Shown one piece after another: positions 17,074 to 25,318 of a stretch of DNA of 64,000 nt; positions within the stretch are counted from its first letter, which is position 1, and every line of letters starts with the position of its first letter. The position numbers and the translations under genes were made by a program. Source of the DNA: Phycicoccus duodecadis (GTDB taxonomy: Bacteria; Actinomycetota; Actinomycetes; Actinomycetales; Dermatophilaceae); assembly GCF_002846495.1 (NCBI RefSeq), contig NZ_PJNE01000001.1, positions 2,046,001 through 2,110,000 of the forward strand, in the 5' to 3' direction. The notes under the pieces are model-generated. The model did no database searches. It was not told the origin of the DNA and was given only the letters and a program-made list of their open reading frames with translations.

Positions 17074-17979
17074 TCAGACCCGCAGGTAGCGGCGCAACGT
17101 GACCAGGCTGGTGGCGACGGCGATGAGCAGCACGCCGCCGAGCATCCACGGGGCGAGCAGCCACACGTCGGAGACGCCGATGAACGCCTGCGACAGTGCG
17201 ATCCGGCTGGCGCCCTCGGTGAAGACGTACTGCGTGAGGCCGACCAGCAGCCCCACGGCGAGCACGACGCCCGCGGCCGAGACGATGACCATCTCGGACA
17301 CGAACGGCATCCGGATGGTCCAGTTCGAGGCCCCGACCAGGCGCATGATGCCGATCTCACGACGCCGGATGAAGGCCGCCTGCCGGATCGTCGTGGCCAT
17401 CAGCAGCGCGGCACAGGCCGCCATCAGCGCCGCGAGCAGCACCGCGAAGATGGTGATCCAGTTGATGATCGTGAAGAACTTCGACAGGACCTTCTCCTGG
17501 TCCTGCACGGTCGCCACACCGGGCGCGTTCTCGAACTGGGTGGTGACGACCTCGAACTTGGTGGGGTCCTTCAGCTGCACCCGCAGGCTCTGCGGGATGT
17601 CGCCGACCTGCACGTTGCCGGCGATGGGGCTGTTGCGGAACTGCTGCTTGAAGCGTTCGAAGGCCTGCTGCTCGGACTCGTAGAAGACCTCCTTCACCTC
17701 GGGCAGCGCCTCGAGCTGCGCCTGGAGGGCCGCCTTCTGCGCGTCGGTGACGGCCTTGCCCTCGCAGTTGGGCTGCAAGGAGTCGGCCGTGCAGAGGTAG
17801 ATGGAGACCTGGATGCGGTCGTACCAGTAGCCCTTCATGGTGTCGGCCTGACGCTGGGCCAGCAGCCCCAGGCCGAGCAGGAACATCGACACCATCGTGA
17901 CCAGCACGACCGAGACGGCCATCGAGACGTTGCGACGGAGGCCGGAGCCGACCTCCGAGGCCAGGAAGCGTGCCTGCAT
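17074..17979 (-). CDS. ftsX: cell-division ABC transporter permease FtsX
   Basis: A 301-residue membrane protein that pairs with FtsE and passes ATP-driven signals to wall hydrolases at the septum. It has four transmembrane helices: one near residue 25-45 (SVVLVTMVSMFLLGLGLLA), a large extracellular loop with two cysteines (CTADSLQPNC), then three C-terminal helices. Family blocks include VLSKFFTIINWITIF and RREIGIMRLVGASNWTIRMPF. The ATG follows the ftsE stop by one base, and its Shine-Dalgarno GAGGAGG lies inside the ftsE 3' end. Confidence 0.95.
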   Translation of the reverse strand: MQARFLASEVGSGLRRNVSMAVSVVLVTMVSMFLLGLGLLAQRQADTMKGYWYDRIQVSIYLCTADSLQPNCEGKAVTDAQKAALQAQLEALPEVKEVFYESEQQAFERFKQQFRNSPIAGNVQVGDIPQSLRVQLKDPTKFEVVTTQFENAPGVATVQDQEKVLSKFFTIINWITIFAVLLAALMAACAALLMATTIRQAAFIRRREIGIMRLVGASNWTIRMPFVSEMVIVSAAGVVLAVGLLVGLTQYVFTEGASRIALSQAFIGVSDVWLLAPWMLGGVLLIAVATSLVTLRRYLRV

Positions 17980-17980
17980 G

Positions 17981-18688
17981 TCAGTCCTCCTCGGTCTCGT
18001 CGGCGCTGCGGTGGTAGGAGCCGCCCTGCTCGTCGCGGACCACCCGCCCGTCCTCGAGCTGGATGACGCGACGCTTGAGGTCGTTGACGATGTCGTGGTC
18101 GTGGGTCGCCATGACGATCGTGGTGCCGGTGCGGTTGATCCGCTCCAGCAGCCGCACGATGTCGAGGCTGATGGCCTGGTCGAGGTTGCCCGTGGGCTCG
18201 TCGCACAGCAGGATCTGCGGGCGGTTCACCACGGCGCGGGCGATGGCCACGCGCTGCTGCTCACCGCCGGAGAGCTGGTGCGGGAAGCGCTTCTCCTTGC
18301 CGGCCAGGCCCACCATCTCGAGGGTCTCGGGCACCAGCTGGCGGATGGCGTGCCGCGGCTTGCCGATGACCTGCAGGGCGTAGGCGACGTTCTCGTGCAC
18401 GGTCTTGTTGGGCAGCAGCCGGAAGTCCTGGAACACCGCGCCCATCTCGCGCCGGAGCCGGGGCACCTGGCGCATCGGCATCCTGCCGAGGTCGTGGCCC
18501 GAGACCAGGACGAGCCCGCTGGTGGCGGCCTCCTCGCGCAGGGCGAGGCGCAGCATCGTGGACTTGCCCGAGCCGGAGGGGCCGACGACGAAGACGAACT
18601 CCCCGCGCTCGATGCCGACGCTGACGTCGTCGACGGCGGCGCGCGTCGACCTCGGGTAGACCTTCGTGACGTTCTCGAAGCGGATCAT
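17981..18688 (-). CDS. ftsE: cell-division ATP-binding protein FtsE
   Basis: A 235-residue ABC ATPase. Walker [10 protein letters not shown] is at residues 36-44, the Q-loop is in [18 protein letters not shown], the signature [14 protein letters not shown] is near residue 139, Walker [13 protein letters not shown] near 158, and the switch histidine in [18 protein letters not shown] is characteristic of FtsE rather than of other ABC proteins. It is directly upstream of ftsX, and about 120 bases downstream of the TY-Chap-like gene. Confidence 0.95.
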   Translation of the reverse strand: MIRFENVTKVYPRSTRAAVDDVSVGIERGEFVFVVGPSGSGKSTMLRLALREEAATSGLVLVSGHDLGRMPMRQVPRLRREMGAVFQDFRLLPNKTVHENVAYALQVIGKPRHAIRQLVPETLEMVGLAGKEKRFPHQLSGGEQQRVAIARAVVNRPQILLCDEPTGNLDQAISLDIVRLLERINRTGTTIVMATHDHDIVNDLKRRVIQLEDGRVVRDEQGGSYHRSADETEED

Positions 18689-18809
18689 GCGGGTGGGGTG
18701 GCCTCAGGCTCGGGTGCAGGGACCGCGGCGGAGCACGGCAGTGTCGAGGATAGGTCGGGGACCCGGTGAACGCCGTGAGCCCGCCCCCGTCGGCGCGTTC
18801 CGGCGCCCG

Positions 18810-19307
18810 TCACCCGCGGCGGACGGTGGGCAGCTCGGGCTCCTCGACACCCAGCACCGCGCGGAAGGTGCCGGCCAGCGCGGCCGCGGCCCGCCGCGCG
18901 TCCTCCGGGGGCAGGAAGGGCCCCTGGGCGACGTCGTCGGGCCAGAACCGCAGGAAGTCCTCGCCGTCGGTGGCGGTGGGCGAGTGCCAGCCGAGGGCCT
19001 GGATGGCCTCCACCTCCTCGCGCGACCACGGGAACGGGCCGCCGAGCCGCTCGGCGCCGGCCCAGTGCCCGCGCAGGTGGTCCTCGACGCGCACCAGGCG
19101 GGCCGAGGGCGAGCCGGGGCGGCGGCGGGCGCCGACCAGCCAGCGGAACCGGCGGCCGAGGCTCGCCCGGGCCAGGCGCGCGTGCCCGGGCGGTGCGGCC
19201 ACCTCCACCGACCCGCCGTCGGGCAGGCTCAGGACGGCGCCGACGAGGTGCTGCTCCCAGGCCGCCCAGGTCGTGGGGGCCGGGTCGCCGGGTGAGGCCG
19301 GGCCCAC
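18810..19307 (-). CDS. conserved hypothetical, possibly TY-Chap/YbjN-like
   Basis: A 165-residue soluble protein. WEQHLVGAVLSLPDGGSVEV, a basic middle, and the acidic/aromatic segment FPWSREEVEAIQALGWHSPT resemble the N-terminal domain of TY-Chap (YbjN/type III chaperone-like) proteins that actinobacteria keep in many copies. That match is from memory of the family and is tentative. The GTG start is 2 bases after the prfB stop, so the gene is translated with prfB. No catalytic residues or membrane segments are seen. Confidence 0.6.
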   Translation of the reverse strand: MGPASPGDPAPTTWAAWEQHLVGAVLSLPDGGSVEVAAPPGHARLARASLGRRFRWLVGARRRPGSPSARLVRVEDHLRGHWAGAERLGGPFPWSREEVEAIQALGWHSPTATDGEDFLRFWPDDVAQGPFLPPEDARRAAAALAGTFRAVLGVEEPELPTVRRG

Positions 19308-19309
19308 GC

Positions 19310-20422
19310 TCAGGCCTCGGCCTTCTCCTGCGCGATCCGCCAGCGGATGCCGGTCTCGATGAAGCCGTCGATGTCGCCGTCGAAGACGCCGGAGGTGTTG
19401 CCGACCTCGTGCTCGGTGCGCAGGTCCTTGACCATCTGGTACGGGTGTAGCACGTACGAGCGCATCTGCTCGCCCCAGCTGGCCTTGACGTCGCCCGCGA
19501 GCTCCTTGCGCTCGGCGGCCTCCTCGGCCTTCTTGAGCAGCAGCAGCCGCGACTGCATGACGCGCAGGGCGGCGGCGCGGTTCTGGATCTGGCTCTTCTC
19601 GTTCTGCATCGACACCACGGTGCCGGTGGGCAGGTGGGTCATCCGGACGGCGGAGTCGGTGGTGTTGACCGACTGGCCGCCGGGGCCGCTGGAGCGGAAG
19701 ACGTCGATCTTGAGGTCGTTCTCGGGGATCTCGATGGTGTCGGTCTGCTCGATGAGCGGCACGACCTCGACCGCGGCGAAGCTGGTCTGGCGGCGTCCCT
19801 GGTTGTCGAACGGGCTGATCCGCACGAGGCGGTGGGTGCCGGCCTCGACGCTGAGGTTGCCGTAGGCGTAGGGCACGTCGACCTCGAAGGTGGCCGACTT
19901 CAGGCCGGCCTCCTCGGCGTAGGAGGTGTCGAGGACCTTCACCGGGTAGTGGTGGCGCTCGGCCCAGCGCAGGTACATCCGCATCAGCATCTCGGCGAAG
20001 TCGGCGGCGTCGACGCCCCCGGCGCCGGCGCGGATGGTGACGACGGCGGCGCGCTCGTCGTACTCGCCCGACAGCAGGGTGCGCACCTCGAGCTCGCCGA
20101 CGGCCTTGCGGACCCCGACGAGCTCCTTCTCGGCCTCGGCCAGGGTCTCGGCGTCGTTCTCCTCCTGGCCCATCTCGACCAGCGCCTCGAGGTCGTCGAT
20201 GCGCGCGTCCATCCCGGTGATGCGGTCGTGCTCGGCCTTGGCGCGGGATAGCCCGGAGGTGACGACCTGCGCCTTCTCCTGGTCGTCCCAGAGGTGGGGG
20301 TCGGAGGCCTGCCGCTCGAAGTCGGCGATGGTCGCCTCGAGGCTGCTGAGGTCGGTGACCTCGCGCACGGACGACATCGTCGCGCGGAGGTCCTTGAGCT
20401 CCTGGGTGAAGTCGGTGGCCAC
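19310..20422 (-). CDS. prfB: peptide chain release factor 2
   Basis: A 370-residue class I release factor for UGA and UAA codons. The RF2 recognition tripeptide SPF is in [16 protein letters not shown], and the catalytic GGQ is in [17 protein letters not shown]. The gene is open from its GTG start with no in-frame UGA near codon 25, so it lacks the programmed frameshift that controls prfB in many bacteria; this is common in high-GC actinobacteria. It heads the series prfB, TY-Chap-like, ftsE, ftsX, M23, smpB, also a familiar actinobacterial order. Confidence 0.96.
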   Translation of the reverse strand: MATDFTQELKDLRATMSSVREVTDLSSLEATIADFERQASDPHLWDDQEKAQVVTSGLSRAKAEHDRITGMDARIDDLEALVEMGQEENDAETLAEAEKELVGVRKAVGELEVRTLLSGEYDERAAVVTIRAGAGGVDAADFAEMLMRMYLRWAERHHYPVKVLDTSYAEEAGLKSATFEVDVPYAYGNLSVEAGTHRLVRISPFDNQGRRQTSFAAVEVVPLIEQTDTIEIPENDLKIDVFRSSGPGGQSVNTTDSAVRMTHLPTGTVVSMQNEKSQIQNRAAALRVMQSRLLLLKKAEEAAERKELAGDVKASWGEQMRSYVLHPYQMVKDLRTEHEVGNTSGVFDGDIDGFIETGIRWRIAQEKAEA

Positions 20423-20489
20423 GAGGGTCAACCCTACGGGAGAGCGTCCGGTCCCCCGGCCGCCGCTGCGGCGCGGGCGGGGACGCTGC

Positions 20490-21101
20490 TCAGCGCGGGA
20501 CGATGACGCCGTCGACCAGGACCGGGGACGACGAGGTCGGTCGCAGGGTGAGCGTCGACACCGACCGCGTCGACACGTTGCCGAGGCGCAGCGAGGCACC
20601 GGTGCCGGCGATGCGGGTCTGGGTACCGGCCCACAGCCGCGACCCGGTCAGGCGGGTACCGCCGGACACGGTGAGGCGGCGGTCGTCGACGACCGTGGAG
20701 ACGCAGGTGATCGTGCTCCAGGACCCGATGTCGCCGGCGAGGCCGCGGCCGCGCACGGCGTAGCAGGTGGTGCCGCCCACGCTGGGGGCGATGGTCCGCG
20801 AGAGCGCCGAGCCGCGGGCGGTCGTCACCGTCGCCCACGCCCCGAAGGGCTTGCCCTGGGGGGCGAAGTGGGCGCGGACGTCGTAGGAAGCCATCCCCGA
20901 ACCCCCAGCGTCCGAGACGGTCCACGACAGCGCGGCGCTCCGGGCCAGCAGCGTCGGGTGGAGCGCCGCGAGGCTTGCACGGGGCCCACGCCCCTGCGTC
21001 GACGCGGCATCGGGTCGTGAGCCCGCCGACGGCGTCGTCGGGGGCGCCGCGGGCTTGGTCAAGCGTCGGACAGCGGGTCGGCCCGTGGCTAGGCTCGCCA
21101 C
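20490..21101 (-). pseudogene. C-terminal fragment of a large secreted repeat protein
   Basis: An open frame of 203 codons with no signal peptide. Its middle reads like the fibronectin-type beta module common at the ends of actinobacterial secreted peptidases and amidases (WTVSDAGGSGMASYDVRA, FGAWATVTT, CYAVRGRGLAGDIGSWST). A terminal beta module with [18 protein letters not shown] and LVDGVIVPR follows. Proteins of this kind are normally many hundreds of residues with a secretion signal. The GTG at 21101 is only the furthest plausible start before the divergent lipoprotein gene. I therefore read it as a 5'-truncated remnant; a short intact gene is the alternative. Confidence 0.55.
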
Positions 21102-21123
21102 GACCGCTGCAGGGAGGTTGTCG

Positions 21124-21948
21124 ATGTCGCGTGCGCTCGCCATGGGTGCTGCCACCGCCGTGGCGTGCCTGGCCGCGCTCACCGCCTGCACCGGCTCCCC
21201 CAGCGGACCGTCGTCGGGGGCGCCCTCGGCGTCGGGCGCCGGGTCCTCGTCGACGTCCCCGTCCGGGGGCGGCTCCCCCTCGCCCACCGGCTCCCGCCCC
21301 CCTTCGGCGACCACGGCGCCGAGTTCGTCCAGCTCCACCGACCCGCGCGCGACCCCGGTGCCGACCGCTCCCCCGGGCTCCTCGAAGGTCGTCATCGACG
21401 TGCTGGCCCAGCTGCGCGACGCCGGCAGCACCTCGGGCGACGGCGGCATCGGGGCGGCCCGAACGTCGGTGGGTCGGGCGACGCGTGGCGGGGTGACCGG
21501 CTGGTTCGCCGACGCGATCGTCTCGGTGAAGCCGGCCGCGTCGGGTGAGGCCTACGCGAGCGCCCAGTCGGCGACGCCCACCACGCTGCGGGTGCCGGTC
21601 GCCGGCACCTATGAGTACGACTGGCACGTCACGTACTCCGTGGCGGTGGTCGCACCCTCGGGCGGCGGCGACGGCGAGAGCATCCATGCCACCAGCACCG
21701 TCGACCCCGGCCTGTTCAGCGACTACGGCCAGGAGACCACGGTCGACCTCACCGTCGGGGCCGGGGGCAGCACGAGCTCGGCGAACGGCTTCGGGCGCCG
21801 CGGGCGCTTCGTGGCGAAGGCCGGCGACCCGGTGCAGGTGAGCCTGGCCGCGACCTGCACGGTCGACGCCAGCGGTGCCCCTCGGAACACCTCGTGCCGG
21901 TCGTGGGTGGGCTTCGACCGCTTCACCATCCGGCTCGTCGCCCCCTGA
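21124..21948 (+). CDS. putative lipoprotein with Ser/Pro-rich linker
   Basis: A 274-residue lipoprotein of unknown function. The lipobox LTAC follows a hydrophobic signal (MGAATAVACLAALTAC), so Cys is the likely lipidation site at the membrane. A 60-residue Ser/Pro/Gly linker follows, then a globular part of about 190 residues rich in beta-strand patterns (GTYEYDWHVTYSVAVVAPSG) with two cysteines near the end. A good Shine-Dalgarno (AGGGAGG) lies six bases before the ATG at 21124, which fixes the start despite an open frame upstream. Neighbours do not suggest a role. Confidence 0.75.
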   Translation: MSRALAMGAATAVACLAALTACTGSPSGPSSGAPSASGAGSSSTSPSGGGSPSPTGSRPPSATTAPSSSSSTDPRATPVPTAPPGSSKVVIDVLAQLRDAGSTSGDGGIGAARTSVGRATRGGVTGWFADAIVSVKPAASGEAYASAQSATPTTLRVPVAGTYEYDWHVTYSVAVVAPSGGGDGESIHATSTVDPGLFSDYGQETTVDLTVGAGGSTSSANGFGRRGRFVAKAGDPVQVSLAATCTVDASGAPRNTSCRSWVGFDRFTIRLVAP

Positions 21949-21975
21949 TCCGTCGCCTCCTGACCCGTCGCCGCC

Positions 21976-22455
21976 TCAGGGCGTGACGACGTCGGAGCGG
22001 GCGCTGGAGACGACCGTGATGCGGATGCTGACGCCGAGGTCCGCGAGCGCGGGGCCGATCATGGGCAGCGCGGCCCGGCCGGTGAGCGCGACCACGGCGG
22101 TGCGGCCGTCGGGGCTGCCGGTGCCGGGCGCGAGCCGCCATCCGAGGATGGAGTCGGGCCGCTCGACGCTCTCGACGTACTGCGCGGCGCGCTGCCGCAC
22201 GGAGGCGTCGCTGAGCGGCACCACGTCGCCGACGCCCTGCTGGTAGGCCGCGTCGTCGAGCGCGTTCGCCGCGGCGAGGGCGGCCCCGTCGGCGACGTCG
22301 AGCATGCGCATCCGCGAGAGGTGGGCCGAGGTGACGGCCACGGTGCCGGCGATGAGCACCATGGCGATCACGGCCAGCCCCAGGATGTAGAGGCTGATGG
22401 TGCCGCGCTCGTCGCGCGGGGCGCGGCGGGTCGGCCGCGGGCCGGCGGCGCTCAC
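21976..22455 (-). CDS. TadG-like pilus assembly protein (short)
   Basis: A 159-residue protein with a single N-terminal membrane helix after a basic, class III-type leader (RDERG, then TISLYILGLAVIAMVLIAGTVAV) and an extracellular domain. The ADGAALAAANALDDAAYQQG segment after the helix is the hallmark of TadG/TadE-like minor pilins. A typical prepilin has Glu at +5 after the G; here there is Tyr. The GTG start overlaps the upstream tadE-like stop (GTGA). It is the last gene of the Tad operon. Confidence 0.78.
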   Translation of the reverse strand: MSAAGPRPTRRAPRDERGTISLYILGLAVIAMVLIAGTVAVTSAHLSRMRMLDVADGAALAAANALDDAAYQQGVGDVVPLSDASVRQRAAQYVESVERPDSILGWRLAPGTGSPDGRTAVVALTGRAALPMIGPALADLGVSIRITVVSSARSDVVTP

Positions 22456-22907
22456 GGCAGGACCCGGAAACGGTCGACGGTCGAGACCTGGCTGGCCGAC
22501 ACCGGGATGCTGGCGGGCACGGCGTCGCGCACGAAGGCCGGCACCAGCGGCAGCGGGACGCGGACCGTCGCCGTCGTGCGGACGCGCCCGTCCGGCCGTA
22601 GGCACGGGGTGCCGTCGCAGACCAGCTCGAGGGTGCCGACCTCCTCGAAGCGGTGGTCGGCGAACGCGACGGCCGCCGCGGCCCGCGCCCGGGCGGTGGC
22701 GTCCTGCCCCGCGTCGGTCGTCACGAAGGCGCGCCCCGACTCGCGCGCGGCCTGGCTGACCGCGAACGCCCCCGCCTGCACGCGGGCCAGGGCCATGACG
22801 AGGTAGACGAGCGGGACCAGCAACAGGACGCCCAGGGTCACGAACTCGACGACGGCACTCCCGCGCTCGTCGCGGCGGTGCGCCCGCGGCGTGGTCGGCG
22901 GTGTCAC
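22452..22907 (-). CDS. TadE-like minor pilin
   Basis: A 151-residue pseudopilin. The leader RRDERG is followed by SAVVEFVTLGVLLLVPLVYLVMALA, with Glu at +5, so a TadV-type prepilin peptidase should process it. VSQAARESGRAFVTT is the usual extension of the helix. The ectodomain has one cysteine pair (CDGTPC). Its GTG overlaps the stop of the gene before it (GTGA). It probably forms part of the pilus tip or initiation complex. Confidence 0.85.
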   Translation of the reverse strand: MTPPTTPRAHRRDERGSAVVEFVTLGVLLLVPLVYLVMALARVQAGAFAVSQAARESGRAFVTTDAGQDATARARAAAAVAFADHRFEEVGTLELVCDGTPCLRPDGRVRTTATVRVPLPLVPAFVRDAVPASIPVSASQVSTVDRFRVLP

Positions 22908-23290
22908 TGGTCCTCCTCGAAGGCCCGCCCCACGACGTCGAGCGAGCCGTCCGGCCCGAGCAGACCCAGCACCGGCACCGGCGCGACGACGCGGACCTCC
23001 ACCACCCGTACGCCGTCGAACATCGACTCTCGCGAGGTCACCGAACGCGCGTAGCGGGGTGACAGGGACGCGCTGACCAGCTCCTCGGTGCGCCGCACGG
23101 CCGCCCCCGGGACGGCGTCCGCCCGCGCGCCGTACCGAGCACCCTCGGCCGCACACGCGATGAGGGTGTTGCGGGCGTGCAGCGCCAGGCCGAGCTGCAC
23201 CACACCGAGGAAGATCGCGAGCAGCAGGACCGAGACCATCGAGAAGTCGACGACTGCCGCGCCCGCCTCGTCCCGGGGGACGCCGGACAC
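22904..23290 (-). CDS. TadE-like minor pilin
   Basis: A 128-residue protein with the leader RDEAG followed by AAVVDFSMVSVLLLAIFLGVVQL. The +5 residue is Asp rather than Glu, a conservative change. The helix continues with ALHARNTLIACAAEGARYGARAD, matching TadE. Start chosen at GTG 23290, 5 bases after the stop of the small pilin-like gene. Confidence 0.82.
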   Translation of the reverse strand: MSGVPRDEAGAAVVDFSMVSVLLLAIFLGVVQLGLALHARNTLIACAAEGARYGARADAVPGAAVRRTEELVSASLSPRYARSVTSRESMFDGVRVVEVRVVAPVPVLGLLGPDGSLDVVGRAFEEDQ

Positions 23291-23295
23291 GTCGG

Positions 23296-23502
23296 TCAGC
23301 CGCCCACCGAGGCCAGGGCGCTGCGGAACATCGCGACGAGCTGGTCCTCGGCCACGGCCCACAGCGCGGTGACGAGCGCGGCCGTCATCAGGGTGATCAG
23401 CACCCAGCCCGGGACGTCACCGCGCTCGCGCCGGCACGAACGGTCGGTCGGGTGGACCGCAGCGGCGCGGGACTGCAGCAGCAGGCGGCGGGATCGGGTC
23501 AT
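23296..23502 (-). CDS. small Flp-pilin-like membrane protein
   Basis: A 68-residue protein in the place where tad operons carry the major pilin flp. After a basic leader (RRERGDVPG) comes one long hydrophobic helix (WVLITLMTAALVTALWAV) and a short amphipathic tail ending RSALASVGG. It has the size and layout of an Flp pilin, but the expected GxxxxE processing site is not present: the residue five after the glycine is Trp. A GGAAGG Shine-Dalgarno precedes the ATG at 23502. Similar short proteins occur in this position in related actinobacteria, to my recollection. Confidence 0.65.
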   Translation of the reverse strand: MTRSRRLLLQSRAAAVHPTDRSCRRERGDVPGWVLITLMTAALVTALWAVAEDQLVAMFRSALASVGG

Positions 23503-23522
23503 GGTCGTCCTTCCATCGGTGG

Positions 23523-24452
23523 TCACAGGGTGAAGCGGAAGAAGCTGAAGCCGGGGAAGACGGCGAACAGGACCGTGACGGGGAGGATCAGGAAGACCAC
23601 CGGAACCATCATCACGATCTCCTTGCGCCCGCCGGCCTCCATCAGGGAACGCCGCCCCTCCTCCCGGACGTCCTGCGCCTGGGCCCGGAGCACGTCGGCC
23701 AGCGGCGTGCCGCGCTCGACCGCCACGACGACCCCGTCGACGAACCGGCGCAGGCTCGGCAGGCCGGTGCGGTCGGCCAGCCCCTGGAGGGCACTGGGCA
23801 GGTTGGCCCCGGCCCGGGCGTCGGCCAGGCAGCTGCGCAGCTCGGTGGCGAGCTCGCCCTCCGAGAGCCGGCAGACCCGCTCGAGGGCCCCGATGGCGCC
23901 CTCGCCGGCGCCCACCGAGAGGGCGAGCAGCTCGGCGATGGTGGGGAACTCGGCCAGCATCCGGCGCTCGCGGCGGGTGGCGCGGCTGCTGAGGAGGTAG
24001 TCGGCCGCGGCGACGCCGAGCCCGAACCCGAGGCCGGTCAGCAGGAGGACGGTGACGACCGAGCCGTCGCGGGTGAGCGCCGAGAGGGTGCCGAAGGCGG
24101 CGCCCGCCACGGCACCGGCCACCCCCCACAGCACCTGCTCGGCGCGGAAGCGGTCGACGTCGGGGCGCAGCCCGGCCCGCAGCTGCCGGCTGCGGACGGA
24201 CGCGGCGCCGCCGAGCACCCGCTCGACCCCGCGGGCCAGGTCGCCGAGCACGGGGACGGCGACGACCGAGAGGAGGCCCCGCGCGGGGCCGTCGCCGAGC
24301 AGTGCCGACGGGCGCGGGGTGTCTCGCAGGTAGGGCAGGACGCGGGCGGCCAGGCCGGGGCGGCGGTTGCGCGGCAGCCCGGCCCACATCAGGAGCAGGC
24401 CCACGCCGGCCACCAGACCGAGCAGCGCGCCGTCGCGGCCGAGGTCGCTCAT
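23523..24452 (-). CDS. tadC: Tad pilus platform protein TadC (type II secretion F family)
   Basis: A 309-residue inner-membrane protein with helices at the N-terminus (ALLGLVAGVGLLLMWAGL), in the middle (VLWGVAGAVAGAAFGTLSAL; VLLLTGLGFGLGVAAADYLL) and at the C-terminus (VMMVPVVFLILPVTVLFAVF). The T2SSF domain carries ERRMLAEFPTIAELLALSVGAGEG and RFVDGVVVAVERGTPLADVL. With TadB it forms the platform on which the TadA motor works. The ATG overlaps the tadB stop (ATGA). Confidence 0.92.
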   Translation of the reverse strand: MSDLGRDGALLGLVAGVGLLLMWAGLPRNRRPGLAARVLPYLRDTPRPSALLGDGPARGLLSVVAVPVLGDLARGVERVLGGAASVRSRQLRAGLRPDVDRFRAEQVLWGVAGAVAGAAFGTLSALTRDGSVVTVLLLTGLGFGLGVAAADYLLSSRATRRERRMLAEFPTIAELLALSVGAGEGAIGALERVCRLSEGELATELRSCLADARAGANLPSALQGLADRTGLPSLRRFVDGVVVAVERGTPLADVLRAQAQDVREEGRRSLMEAGGRKEIVMMVPVVFLILPVTVLFAVFPGFSFFRFTL

Positions 24453-25318
24453 CGCAGCACCCGCTGGTCCTCGGGCAGGCGGCCGAGGCGCACCATCAGC
24501 CAGTAGGCCCCGGCCGTGACCGCGCCGCCCACCAGGAGCACGGCCGCCCCGAGGGGGCGCGAGTAGGCGGCCACCGACTCGGGGTTGGTCGACAGCATCG
24601 CGAGCACGAACCACGGTGCGGCGGTCGCGAGCCGGGCCGCGTTGACCGTCCAGGACTGCCGGGTCTCGAGCTCGGCCCGGGTGCGGGCGTCTTCGCGCAG
24701 GAAGACCGACAGGGTGCGCAGGAGCCGCCCGAGGTCACTCCCCCCGACCTCTCGGGCGATGCGCAGCGACTCGACCAGCCGGTCGCCGACCGGGTCGCTG
24801 AGCCGCTCCTTGAGACGGTCGAGGCAGTCGGAGAAGCGGCCGGTCAGCCGGTAGTCGTCGCCGAAGCGCCGGAACGGCTCGCGCAGCTCCTCGGGGCCGC
24901 GCTCGCCGAGCTGGGCCAGCGCCTCCGGCAGGGCCATCCCGGCGCGCACGGCCGAGGTGATGTTGTCGACGGCGTCGGGCCAGAGGTCGCGCAGCGCCGA
25001 ACGCCGCCGGCGGGCACGCCGCCGGACCAGCGCCACGGGGGCGGCCGCGGCCATCAGGGCGAAGCACAGCGCGATCGGCAGCACGCCCACGGTGAACCGC
25101 ACGATGGCCAGCACCAGGACGAAGGCCACCACGCACGCGACCAACAGCATCCGCAGGGTCAGCCCGGCGAAGCCCGCCTGCACCACGTCGTCGGCCAGAC
25201 GGGCGAACGGGCCGGGCATCCGCGGGCGGCGGCGCTCCCCCGGCTCGGGGACCCAGCAGCTCCACCAGATGAGGAACAGCCCCACGCCGAGCCCGAGCCC
25301 GAGCACGACACCGGTCAT
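24449..25318 (-). CDS. tadB: Tad pilus platform protein TadB
   Basis: A 289-residue T2SSF-family protein. Two N-terminal helix groups precede the cytoplasmic domain with LWPDAVDNITSAVRAGMALPEALAQL and LRIAREVGGSDLGRLLRTL, and two helices close the protein. The ATG overlaps the tadA stop (ATGA). TadB and TadC are probably a heteromeric platform. Confidence 0.92.
   Translation of the reverse strand: MTGVVLGLGLGVGLFLIWWSCWVPEPGERRRPRMPGPFARLADDVVQAGFAGLTLRMLLVACVVAFVLVLAIVRFTVGVLPIALCFALMAAAAPVALVRRRARRRRSALRDLWPDAVDNITSAVRAGMALPEALAQLGERGPEELREPFRRFGDDYRLTGRFSDCLDRLKERLSDPVGDRLVESLRIAREVGGSDLGRLLRTLSVFLREDARTRAELETRQSWTVNAARLATAAPWFVLAMLSTNPESVAAYSRPLGAAVLLVGGAVTAGAYWLMVRLGRLPEDQRVLR

Noticed and set aside
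19310..20422. Programmed frameshift in prfB
   Set aside because: The frame is continuous from the GTG start and no in-frame UGA occurs near codon 25.
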